From: RGIG5612 sp963599255
GTDB lineage: Bacteria; Bacillota; Clostridia; Lachnospirales; Lachnospiraceae
Assembly: GCA_963599255.1 (NCBI GenBank)
Contig: CAVBWS010000006.1
Coordinates: 5,944 to 69,943, forward strand
DNA length: 64,000 bases
Reading direction: 5' to 3'
The position numbers were made by a program, and so were the translations under genes. Shown one piece after another: positions 53,457 to 63,000 of the stretch (its first letter is position 1; every line of letters begins with the position of its first letter). The notes below the pieces were generated by a model, which saw nothing but the letters and a program-made list of their open reading frames with translations, was not told the DNA's origin and did no database searches.

Positions 53457-54989
53457 TTATGTTTCTTCGCTGTAAGTTGTATCTTCTTCAGTATAATACG
53501 CCTCATCGCTATATTCAGTTGTATCCTCACTGTAGTAATACGAGTCATTGCTGTATGACTCAGTTATAGTGATGGTTAAGTCATAGGAAAATGACAGATT
53601 ACCTATATCAATATGCGCTGTAGTGTAATATGTGCCGGGCGTGTCGAGGTAATATCCGCCGTCTGTATAGAAGTAGTTACCCAGGTAATTGCCATACTGA
53701 TCTGTAGGATATACAGCTGCAATAAGTGTGTCTGCCGACGAATAAGCAGGAAGCGATACGGATGTATTTGTAAGATAAGCATTGTAACTGAGCCATGGGT
53801 TGTTTGAATAATATACATCGGTAGGATCCCATCCTGACAGCTGTGAAATATCGGTCGGTATTGTATAAGTAGGCTCAGGATTAAGAGGGCCATAGTCACT
53901 CCAATCGTAGAAGATATTAACCTGGGTTCCCTTCTCACAGTTATTAAATATCCATGCAGCATCCCTTACGTTCAGTCTGATGCATCCGGAGGAAGCATCA
54001 TATCCAAGAATGTTATATTCATTGGTCTCAATGTCGCCTGGGTTTTCTGTATAATACGGAATAGAATGGAACATGATTCCGTCATCGGTTATACGGGTTG
54101 CGTATTGTGTATAAACATCACCGACCATGAAGCACCATGCTGAACGATCACCTAACTCAAATGTTCCTGTAGGTGTGGCACCATCAATACCCGGTGAGCA
54201 TGAAAATGCTATATATGGAGTATAATTATATTCATCATCACTAGGATCCTTAGGGTCAGAACCTGTGCTCAATAATTCACCACGTTCATATATCTGGATA
54301 ACATTATAAGCCAGGTTGACATTTATAACAAAACGATGAAGTTCTACCGCCTCTGTGGTCTCTTCCTCAGTGGTCGTTGTAGTTTCCTTAGCGGTCGTGG
54401 TTTCCTTTGTAGTCGTAGTCTCCTGTGTGGTTGATTCCTGTGTGGATGCTTGTTTGTACTTGGCAGGGGTGAGGAATGTCTTGATAATTCCGGCCTGAGA
54501 TGCAACAACGAAGCCTCCTAAGCATAAAATAACAACTATCGCCGGTATGATGAAAAATTTATTACGCATTATAGACCCACCTTCGCTATAGTCATCCTCG
54601 TATGAATTATTTTCGTATCTTGATTCATTAAGAGCAGCTTTTGCCTCAAGCTTGGCAGCACGGGCATTCATTATGTCGGCAGCTTTCTTTTTATTCTTGT
54701 CACGCAGTTCATTAATTTCATCGGCCAGACGAGCTCTGACGTGGGTCCATTTTGAACCTATAGCAGATGAAGCAGAGGATTTTGCTGCAGCAGATTTCCT
54801 AGGAGTCTGTGATGTCTGGTTAGATTTTATGTTCCTGTGCGTTGAATCAGACGACATATTAGCTGCATGAGCCATTGCACTTTTGGTGCTAGCTGCCTTG
54901 CTCGCCTTTAAAGCCGCCTTGGCAGCCTGTGCGTTCGTGGATTTGCTCTTTGATTCTGTATTCTTTCTATTATTATATGATTCGTTCAA
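53457..54989 (-). CDS. L,D-transpeptidase (YkuD domain), membrane-anchored
   Basis: A 510-residue envelope protein. A long cytoplasmic N-terminus (1-142) is rich in Ala, Lys and Ser, then a Tyr/Asp/Glu-rich part (125-138) leads into the membrane segment at about 145-167. A Thr/Glu spacer (181-216) is followed by the YkuD domain (217-365): PYIAFSCSPG, H308 in IMFHSIPYY and catalytic Cys336 in SSGCIRLNV. A beta-rich C-terminal domain and a Tyr/Ser/Glu/Asp tail (480-510) end it. YkuD enzymes form 3-3 peptidoglycan crosslinks or attach proteins to the wall. The start overlaps the rnhA stop by 4 bases, so the genes are cotranscribed. Confidence 0.87.
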   Translation of the reverse strand: MNESYNNRKNTESKSKSTNAQAAKAALKASKAASTKSAMAHAANMSSDSTHRNIKSNQTSQTPRKSAAAKSSASSAIGSKWTHVRARLADEINELRDKNKKKAADIMNARAAKLEAKAALNESRYENNSYEDDYSEGGSIMRNKFFIIPAIVVILCLGGFVVASQAGIIKTFLTPAKYKQASTQESTTQETTTTKETTTAKETTTTTEEETTEAVELHRFVINVNLAYNVIQIYERGELLSTGSDPKDPSDDEYNYTPYIAFSCSPGIDGATPTGTFELGDRSAWCFMVGDVYTQYATRITDDGIMFHSIPYYTENPGDIETNEYNILGYDASSGCIRLNVRDAAWIFNNCEKGTQVNIFYDWSDYGPLNPEPTYTIPTDISQLSGWDPTDVYYSNNPWLSYNAYLTNTSVSLPAYSSADTLIAAVYPTDQYGNYLGNYFYTDGGYYLDTPGTYYTTAHIDIGNLSFSYDLTITITESYSNDSYYYSEDTTEYSDEAYYTEEDTTYSEET

Positions 54990-55420
54990 TTTCCAACAGC
55001 TTTCTTGGCTAATGAGTCAGCAAGGTCATTATATTTATCATTAGAGTGACCTTTTACTTTGACAAAATTAATACATACATTCTTTGAAATATCTCTATAG
55101 AAATCTCTGTACTTCTGGGTCCAGATTTTTTTGGCTTTCCATTCACCCGTACACCATTTGGAGATTCCCTCATAATCGTGATAGATAGTAAGTTCCTTAA
55201 TTGAGAGCTTGTCAGCCATCTTCATGGCCTCAGCGGCACCCATGATCTCACCGGCCACATTACGCATTTCTGCCAGTTCGGGATGACTGAATTCTTTGCT
55301 GAAATGAAGTTCCTGACGATTACCATCAGAATCAACGGCTCCGGTAAAAAAAACTATTCCATAGGAAAAATGTTTTGTTCTTATGTTATAGCTTCCATCT
55401 ACATATGCCGTAGCTCCCAT
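54986..55420 (-). CDS. rnhA: Ribonuclease HI family protein
   Basis: A 144-residue RNase H that cuts RNA in RNA-DNA hybrids. The catalytic acids are placed as in RNase HI: Asp8 in TAYVDGSYN, Glu in NVAGEIMGA, Asp in LTIYHDYEG and the last Asp in YNDLADSLAKKA; KVKGHSNDKYND carries the conserved His. It lacks the N-terminal caulimovirus-VI hybrid-binding domain. Linked by a 4-base overlap to the downstream L,D-transpeptidase gene, an unusual functional pairing. Confidence 0.9.
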   Translation of the reverse strand: MGATAYVDGSYNIRTKHFSYGIVFFTGAVDSDGNRQELHFSKEFSHPELAEMRNVAGEIMGAAEAMKMADKLSIKELTIYHDYEGISKWCTGEWKAKKIWTQKYRDFYRDISKNVCINFVKVKGHSNDKYNDLADSLAKKAVGN

Positions 55421-55569
55421 AAAAATACTCCCTCAGTCTCTTGTTATTCGTTATTAATTATGCCAGAATAACGGGAAATATGATAGCATATTAAGAGTGA
55501 AATTTTTGTTAAAAAATGATTAATTTAAATCATTAATTTTTAGCAAAGAATTACATCTGAATATTGTGT

Positions 55570-55668
55570 GCTGTGAACCTCGGAGTGCGAATTCGGGTTG
55601 TATTGCAAGAGCACGAAGTGCGCAGCAATCCTTGTTTCGCAGTGGCTGCATGCAGTGGATCACAGCGC
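55570..55668 (+). repeat. Intergenic mosaic repeat D
   Basis: Starts GCTGTGAACCTCGG (55570-55583) and ends GGATCACAGCGC (55657-55668), which are partly inverse to each other; inside are GGGTTGTATTGC/GCAGCAATCC and the 40-base module at 55605-55644 also found at 14723-14763. It lies between divergent rnhA and the AEC gene, so it is not simply a terminator. Confidence 0.65.
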
Positions 55669-55711
55669 AAAGATAATCTGTTGAAATTTGAAAGTAAAGC
55701 GGAGTAGAATT

Positions 55712-56653
55712 ATGAGTGATTTAGTGTTCTCGCTGAACGTAACCATGCCTTTGTTTATCATGATCGCGTTTGGCTATTTTCTGAAAAGGGTAAATGTATT
55801 AACGGAAGGATTTTTATCGGCAGCCAACAAGTTTAATTTTAAAGTTACGCTGCCTGTGCTTCTGTTTGTGGATTTGTCGGCAGCTGATTTTGTTAAGGCA
55901 TTTGATCTGAAGTTTTTATTATTTTGCGCAATAACCACGTCGTTTACCTTCTGGGGAACCTGGGGGATTGCCAAATTGGTGATTAAAGACAGGTCGAAAC
56001 AGGGCGAGTTTGTTCAGGCCTGCTACCGAAGCAGCGCGGCGGTAATGGGCATCGCACTAATTCAGAATATATACGGTTCAGCATCCATGAGCGGAATGAT
56101 GATATTGGGATGTGTTCCGCTATATAATATTTATGCAGTTATCCTTCTCCAGGCTACGTCACCTCTGGAGACAGGCAGGAGCAGCATCAAGAAGACATTG
56201 CTGTCTGTAGCGAAGAATCCGATTCTTATAGGTGTAGTCGCAGGTCTTGTATCTTCGCTTATCGGCATAGATTATCCGAGTATTATAGATTCTTCCCTTA
56301 ACTATCTGGCGCGCATGGCGACGCCCCTTGCTCTTATATGCATAGGTGCGGAATTTAATTTCAAGAGTGCAAGGGAAGTCATGAAATATTCGGCTGTGGC
56401 ATCTATCATTAAGATTGTAGCACTTCCTGTGATATTCGTATCTATTGCGATAATGATGGGATTTAGAAAAGAGGCGTTGATAGCAATATTTGTCATGCTG
56501 GCAGGTGCAACTACGCCATCATCATTTATTATGGCCAAATCCTACGGCCACGAGGGAATGATAACGGCGGGAGCGGTGGTAATAACCACTCTGGGTTCAG
56601 TAGTAACGCTGACAGTATTTATATTCCTGCTTAAGACTTTTGAATTCATTTAA
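55712..56653 (+). CDS. AEC-family transporter (auxin efflux carrier type)
   Basis: A 313-residue membrane transporter with about ten segments in two five-helix halves (FSLNVTMPLFIMIAFGYFL; the second half ends GAVVITTLGSVVTLTVF). Bacterial members export or import organic acids such as malate; the substrate is unknown. The start at 55712 is supported by AAGCGGAG 7 bases upstream, whereas the in-frame TTG at 55688 lacks a site. A hairpin 10 bases after the stop probably ends the transcript. Confidence 0.86.
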   Translation: MSDLVFSLNVTMPLFIMIAFGYFLKRVNVLTEGFLSAANKFNFKVTLPVLLFVDLSAADFVKAFDLKFLLFCAITTSFTFWGTWGIAKLVIKDRSKQGEFVQACYRSSAAVMGIALIQNIYGSASMSGMMILGCVPLYNIYAVILLQATSPLETGRSSIKKTLLSVAKNPILIGVVAGLVSSLIGIDYPSIIDSSLNYLARMATPLALICIGAEFNFKSAREVMKYSAVASIIKIVALPVIFVSIAIMMGFRKEALIAIFVMLAGATTPSSFIMAKSYGHEGMITAGAVVITTLGSVVTLTVFIFLLKTFEFI

Positions 56654-56662
56654 TGCTCATGA

Positions 56663-56693
56663 TATAGCGTGCCGTGAGCCTCGGCACGCTATA
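56663..56693 (+). terminator. Hairpin with GCCGTGAGCCTCGG module after the AEC gene (element E)
   Basis: Perfect 12-bp arms TATAGCGTGCCG/CGGCACGCTATA, loop TGAGCCT. The 14-base module at 56671-56684 is shared with the spacers at 53.4, 55.6 and 63.8 kb. No U-run. Confidence 0.6.
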
Positions 56694-56730
56694 GACAAGC
56701 AATATTTCAATAAATTATAGGACAATGCTT

Positions 56731-59700
56731 ATGCTTAAAATAATTCTCGGACCTGCATATGCAGGTCAATCTGATATGTTGTGTAAGGAGATGGTTGAAC
56801 GCTCAGCTGCTCAGCCAGCTTCTTCTTTTATTGCGATAGTTCCGGAGCAGTCAACTCTTAAGATGCAGCGGGATGTGGTTAAGGCACACCCTGCGCACGC
56901 TGTTATGAATATCGATATCGTAAGCTTCAACAGACTGGCGCATAAAGTATTTGATGAACTGGGATACAGGGAATCTGACATTCTTAATGATACAGGTAAG
57001 GTGCTTGTGTTAAGAAAAGTTTTGGAAGCATGCCGCGAGGATATGGTGGTATATAAAAGTAAAGTCCATATGCCGGGATTTGCGGCTGAAATGAAGTCGG
57101 TTGTGACAGAACTTAAACAATATGCCATTGATGACAATCAATTATTTCTTATGCAGGAGGCCGCACATAATTCCGGAAATGGTCTTCTTTATAACAAGCT
57201 TCAGGATATCAGGCTTATTTATCACAGATTTTCTGAGGAAATAGAAGATCGATATACAACACAGGAGGAAGTCCTCGACGTATTAGCCAGAGTAGTTTCC
57301 GGGTCCGGTATGATCAAGAATGCACACATATACATGGATGGCTTTACAGGCTTTACACCTATTCAGTATAAACTTATAGAAGAACTCCTGAGAGTGGCTT
57401 CGGATATAACAGTCACACTTACACTGCCGGAAGATGAGGTATCAGATGATCCGCAGATGTACGATAAATTCTGCCTCAGCAATCAGACATATACGCGTCT
57501 CAGACAGATCGCGCTCAACGCGGGCTCTGAATTCAAAACAGAGTCAGCCGTGAAAAAGAAAAATATTCCGCAGGTGTATAAATATGCAGCCGGAGACATT
57601 AGTTCTGAAGTTATTTTTATTGCCAAAGAAATCCTAAATAAAGTAAGAAATGAAGGTGCCCGATTCAGGGATTTTGCAATCATTTGCTCGGATATGGACT
57701 CCTATCATGATGTGATAGAAGAGGTATTTGATGAAGCAGGAATATCATGCTTCCTTGATTACAAATCAAGGCTGGGAGAGAATGCCCTGGCCAGATATGT
57801 CCTGGCAGCGCTTCAGGCGGCAGCAGAAAGATTATCCTATGAGAGTGTATTTGCATGGCTTAAGAGCGGTCTTACAGATGTATCATATGATGATATCTGC
57901 AAACTTGAAAATTACTGCCTGGAATTTGGCATTAGGGGGGCAAATGCTTGGAGTAAGGATTTTACTAAGAACAGAAAAATATACAGTCAGACAGAGGAAA
58001 AATATTTCTGGGATCTTGAGGCAATAAATGCAGTAAGAAAGGAAGCAGTCACGAGGCTGCCTAAATTTTATAAGAAATGTCGAGAAAGTGAAAAGACGGC
58101 AGCGGATTTTTCTGGTGCATTACTGGAACTTCTTATAAATGACGGGATAGAAGAGAAAGTTGAGCGGATGGCAGATGCATTTGCCCGATCAGGTGACATG
58201 TCCAGAGGCAAGGAATATGAGCAGATCTATAAGCTTGTAACTGAGCTTATAGAAGAAATATCTGATCTTATGGGCACGGAGAAGCTGGATATCAGGGAAT
58301 ATACAAAACTGGCAGCGGGGGCATTAGAAGAGATCAAGGTAAGCATCATTCCACCTTCGCTTGACGCTGTTATAGTAGGCGACCTTACCAGAACGAGACT
58401 TGAAGACGTTAAGTTCTTATTTATCGCAGGCATTAACGATGGCAAGCTCCCGGCGCCTGCAGCGTCAATGGGATTATTCACGCAGCGAGAACGGGAATTT
58501 CTTAAGGAAGCTGATTTTGACTTGGCGCCAACAGCACTTGAAAACCTGTGCACTCAGAATTACTACATCTACATGTTAATGATGAAGCCGGAGGACAGTC
58601 TGTATCTGTCATATGCCGCTATGAATATGGCGGGAGAGCAGTTAACGCCGTCATATATTTTAGATGATCTGGATTCATTTCTTCCGGGCATAAGCGTAGA
58701 GAAGATAGAAACGGCACCGGAGGAAACCTGGAGAGCGCAGGCAGCAAGGGAGCTGGCTGATACAGCAAGAGAACTGTCAGAACAGAAGGAAACAGCCGTT
58801 ATATCAGAAAAGTCTCAGCAGCTTATGAGGTTTTTCGAGGCAAATGAGCCGCAGGTACTAAGGCAGGCAGTATCAGGCGCATTTTACAGCAACCAGCCCT
58901 TACCGTTGGATGAGCAGACAGCACTGGCTCTGTATGGAGACAAGTTAAAGGCAAGTGTAAGCCGCTATGAGAAGTATTATGAATGTCCATTTAAACATTT
59001 CATGAGTTATGGACTTGAGATCAGGGAAAGACCGGAGTATGAAGTAAAGGCGGTTGATATAGGCAATATATATCATAGCAGTCTCGAAAGATATGCTCAG
59101 AAATTAAAAGAAAGAGGGCTTACATTCAGAAATGTCTCTGATGAAGACAGCCGTGAGATTACAACGGAATGTATAAGAGAGGCTGCAGCCGAAATGGATA
59201 ATGAAGCTGCAGCAGAGTCTGAGAGAAATAAATTCCTGATGGGACGAATCACCGAGGTGGCATGTAAGACCACCGATGTCCTGAGAGACCATGTGAAGAA
59301 GGGTCAGTTCGAGCCGGAATTGTTCGAGATGACATTTGAGATCGATGACGGTGACTCGACAGTGTTTCAGGGCAAGATAGACCGAGTGGATATATATGAC
59401 GGCGATGATGTGTTTGTTAAGATCATAGACTATAAGTCAGGCCAGGAGAAGTTCGAGATTAAGGACTTGTATATGGGCATACAGCTTCAGCTGGCTGCAT
59501 ATATGGGAGCCGCGATAGAGAAAGTGAAGAAAAAATATCCTGACAGGAAGGTGCTTCCGGGCGGTGTCTATTATTATCTGATCCAGGACAAATTCGTAGA
59601 ACCGGGTAAAGAGTCTGACAAATTTCAGATGAGCGGACTTACTAACTGCGATTTTGGCGTGGCGGATGCCATTGACAGCGGTGCCAGATTAGCAGGTGAG

Positions 59701-60009
59701 AGCAATATTATTCATGTGAAATATAAAAAGGATGGAGACTTCGACAGCAGTTCGAAGATCGCTAATAGTGAAGAGTTCGATCATATGATTGCATTTGCCA
59801 AAAATAAGATCAGCGAGGTAAGTAGCAGGCTGAAGGAAGGCGATGTGCGGATCGCTCCGTATATCAGTGGTTCTTCTAATGGCTGCAAATACTGTGTGTA
59901 TAAGGATGTATGCAAGTTTGAGCCATGCAAATGGGGCAGTGATTATAATGACAGCGCAGAAGGCGTAGACAGTAAGGATATGGAGAAGGAGATCTATGGC
60001 AGAATTTAA
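56731..60009 (+). CDS. addB: ATP-dependent helicase/deoxyribonuclease subunit B (AddB)
   Basis: A 1092-residue subunit of the AddAB double-strand-break end-processing enzyme. It has an inactive helicase-like body that scans for Chi and a C-terminal RecB-type nuclease (GKIDRVDIYD, KIIDYKSGQEKFE). The 4Fe-4S pin is complete: Cys752 in YECPFKHF and Cys1052, Cys1055, Cys1061 in GCKYCVYKDVC. The N-terminal nucleotide loop is degenerate: GPAYAGQSD where relatives read GxxGxGKT. The ATG at 56731 is preferred because AGGA is 8 bases upstream; ATG 56725 is only 2 bases away. Overlaps addA by 14 bases. Confidence 0.95.
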   Translation: MLKIILGPAYAGQSDMLCKEMVERSAAQPASSFIAIVPEQSTLKMQRDVVKAHPAHAVMNIDIVSFNRLAHKVFDELGYRESDILNDTGKVLVLRKVLEACREDMVVYKSKVHMPGFAAEMKSVVTELKQYAIDDNQLFLMQEAAHNSGNGLLYNKLQDIRLIYHRFSEEIEDRYTTQEEVLDVLARVVSGSGMIKNAHIYMDGFTGFTPIQYKLIEELLRVASDITVTLTLPEDEVSDDPQMYDKFCLSNQTYTRLRQIALNAGSEFKTESAVKKKNIPQVYKYAAGDISSEVIFIAKEILNKVRNEGARFRDFAIICSDMDSYHDVIEEVFDEAGISCFLDYKSRLGENALARYVLAALQAAAERLSYESVFAWLKSGLTDVSYDDICKLENYCLEFGIRGANAWSKDFTKNRKIYSQTEEKYFWDLEAINAVRKEAVTRLPKFYKKCRESEKTAADFSGALLELLINDGIEEKVERMADAFARSGDMSRGKEYEQIYKLVTELIEEISDLMGTEKLDIREYTKLAAGALEEIKVSIIPPSLDAVIVGDLTRTRLEDVKFLFIAGINDGKLPAPAASMGLFTQREREFLKEADFDLAPTALENLCTQNYYIYMLMMKPEDSLYLSYAAMNMAGEQLTPSYILDDLDSFLPGISVEKIETAPEETWRAQAARELADTARELSEQKETAVISEKSQQLMRFFEANEPQVLRQAVSGAFYSNQPLPLDEQTALALYGDKLKASVSRYEKYYECPFKHFMSYGLEIRERPEYEVKAVDIGNIYHSSLERYAQKLKERGLTFRNVSDEDSREITTECIREAAAEMDNEAAAESERNKFLMGRITEVACKTTDVLRDHVKKGQFEPELFEMTFEIDDGDSTVFQGKIDRVDIYDGDDVFVKIIDYKSGQEKFEIKDLYMGIQLQLAAYMGAAIEKVKKKYPDRKVLPGGVYYYLIQDKFVEPGKESDKFQMSGLTNCDFGVADAIDSGARLAGESNIIHVKYKKDGDFDSSSKIANSEEFDHMIAFAKNKISEVSSRLKEGDVRIAPYISGSSNGCKYCVYKDVCKFEPCKWGSDYNDSAEGVDSKDMEKEIYGRI

Positions 60010-63000
60010 ATGGACAGACAGTCAGGAACTGGCAATAAATGCGCCGACTGATAACATACTCGTATCCGCAGCTGCAGGTTCAGGCAAGACGGCAGTTTTA
60101 GTCGAGCGCATAATAAGAATGCTGTCGAGAGATGAACATCCTCTGGATATAGACAGGCTGGTTGTGATTACATTTACCAGGGCTGCGGCTGCCAGTATGA
60201 AGAATAAGATATATAAGAGACTGCGGGAGGTATGCAGGGAACATCCGGAGAATGTCTATCTGCGCCAGCAGCTTATGAAGGTGCAGCATGCCAGGATCTG
60301 CACCATAGATTCGCTGTGTGCAGATATCGTCCGCAATAATATCCAGGATGTGGAGCTGGACCCAGGCTTCAGACTGGCAGATGAAGCCGAGATAAATCTG
60401 CTTAAGAAGGACGTCCTGGAGGAAGTCCTGGAAGAAGAATATGCCGGAGCATCAGAGGAATTTATTAAATTTGCCCAATATTATGCAGATAAGAATGATA
60501 AGAAGATAGAGGACATCATTCTGAAGCTTCATCGCTATTCAGAGAGCCATCCGGCGCCGGAGGCATGGCTGGATGCCAGCGCAGATATTTATACAGATGC
60601 AGGGGACATGTTTGCTGATGAGAAATATCAGGATGCGGATAATGAGTCCAACTGGATGATAAGCTATAGAAATATTGTTATCAGCACACTTGAGAATATT
60701 AAGGACATGGCGCTTCGGGGACGCAAGATCGCCCAGAGAAACTATGGACCATTTAAACACAAACAGATATTCCAGGACATATTAAGCGCGGTGAACGAGA
60801 TATTAAATTCGGAACTGCCCCTTGACAGCATCAAGGGTGCAGTCGAGGCGTTGGTCGAGGAAATCCCTAAGTCTCCAACATACAGCAAAAAGGATATATA
60901 TGATGAGGATCTTAAGAAATATGCCCAAGATTTAATGAAGTCAATAAGAGAACAGCTGGGCTCACTGCATGAGAACTTTCTCTATGCTGATTATGAATCC
61001 ATGTGCAGGGAACTGGCAGAGTGCGAGCCTGTTGCCAAGGCAATCATAAATACCACGAAACGATTCTCAGAGGAACTAAATGAGGCCAAGATGGACAGGC
61101 AGATAGCAGATTTCTCGGATATAGCACACTATGCCCTCGGGGTTCTTCTCAGATATGATGAAAACGGCAGAATATTAAGAGATGAGGCCGGGCATATTAT
61201 CTATACAGAGACTGCTGATATTATGTCCCGTTCTATTGATGAGATAATAGTTGATGAATATCAGGATACGAACGAGCTGCAGGAATATCTGGTAGGGGCG
61301 CTGTCATCAGAGAGATTCGGACGTCCTAATGTATTCATGGTAGGGGATGTCAAGCAGAGCATCTATGGATTTAGAATGGCATGCCCGGAGTTATTTACCA
61401 ATAAGTATGATAATTACAGACATCTGAGTGAGTTGGCAGATTATGTTCCGTACAATGAACTGACAAATAAAAAGACACCGCACGGCTGGCTGATTACGCT
61501 TGATATGAATTTCAGAAGCCGCCGGGAGGTCGTAGATATCACTAATTATGTATTCAGGCAGGCGATGATCCGCGATGTGGGAGGCATAGATTATCAGCAG
61601 GGACATGAGCTGGTATTTGGTAAACAAATAAATCCGGAAGAAGAAAAATTAGACGATTACACGCCAGAGATATTCTTCATTAATGGCAAGGACGACGGCA
61701 AGCAGGCCAAATATCAGGAAGGCTATGAGATTGCTGACCGTATAGAGAAGCTTACGGCAGACGGCAGATATTCATTATCCGACATAGCCATTTTGTCGAG
61801 AAATACTGATAATCCAGAGCTGGAGCAGGTTCTTAGGAAACGTGGGATAGCATTTATCAAGAGCTCAGGCAAGGGATTTTTCGATTGCTTCGAGATAAGG
61901 CTCATGTTGAACCTCCTTAATATAGTTGACAATCCGTATCAGGATATACCATTTACGGCGGTATTATACAGTCCGATCTGTTCGGCGAGCGCAGATGATC
62001 TGGCCAGAATAAGGCTGGCCGGAGGTGAGAACAAGTCAATATATGAATGTCTGCTGGCTTATTGCGAGGAGAGTTACGGTAAGTTAACTTGGTTCGTACA
62101 GAAACTGGGTGAATGGCGCAGCATAGCACAGTATATGAGCATTTGCGACTTCATGGATTATTTAATGAAGGATTCGGGCCTTCAGAATATTTTATTTGCC
62201 ATGCCCCAGGGACGAGACAGAATCGCGAATGTGGACCTGCTTAAATCGAAGGCACAGACATTTGCCAGGGGCAGCTATACAGGACTTTTTAATTTTCTCA
62301 GGTATATGCAGGAAATACGGGAAAATGGCACGGACTTCGGCTTGGTAAATGCAGTATCAGGTGATGCTAAGGCGGTTACCATGATGACCATTCATAAGTC
62401 TAAGGGACTGGAATTTCCGGTTGTATTTCTGGCGAATTGCGGCAAGAAATACAATGAGACAGATAACAATTCGAACATAGTTCCTGACAGAAGGCTGGGA
62501 ATAGGCATCGAATACAGAGATGTTGAGGCACGCCTTAATAAGAAGACAGTGCTGATGCAGACTATAAGAAGGGTCCAGAAGACGAACACCTATGCAGAGG
62601 AGCTGAGACTCTTGTATGTAGCAATGACCAGGGCAGTTGATATGCTTATCATATCAGGTGTAACGCAGGGCAAGGCAGATTTGGATAACATCATAAAGAA
62701 TTGGGATCAAGAGAAATATTTTGCAGATGGGCAGCTTAAGGCGTATAAGGTGATGGAATGCTCCAGCTATATGAAGGTGCTGGGAATTACGCTTCATAAA
62801 CATCAAGAGGACAGTAATCTGTATAATCTTAATTATCCGCCTCAATATGAGACCGAGGAGAAGCGTGCGACAGAGCTGATCGAAAATATGATCACGGAGG
62901 ATAAGATATACGAGATCGCTCGGAGCGAGATGGATGTATCTGATATAGAGAGACAGTGTAATTACAAGTATCCATTCGATAAGGCGGCGCACATTCAGGG

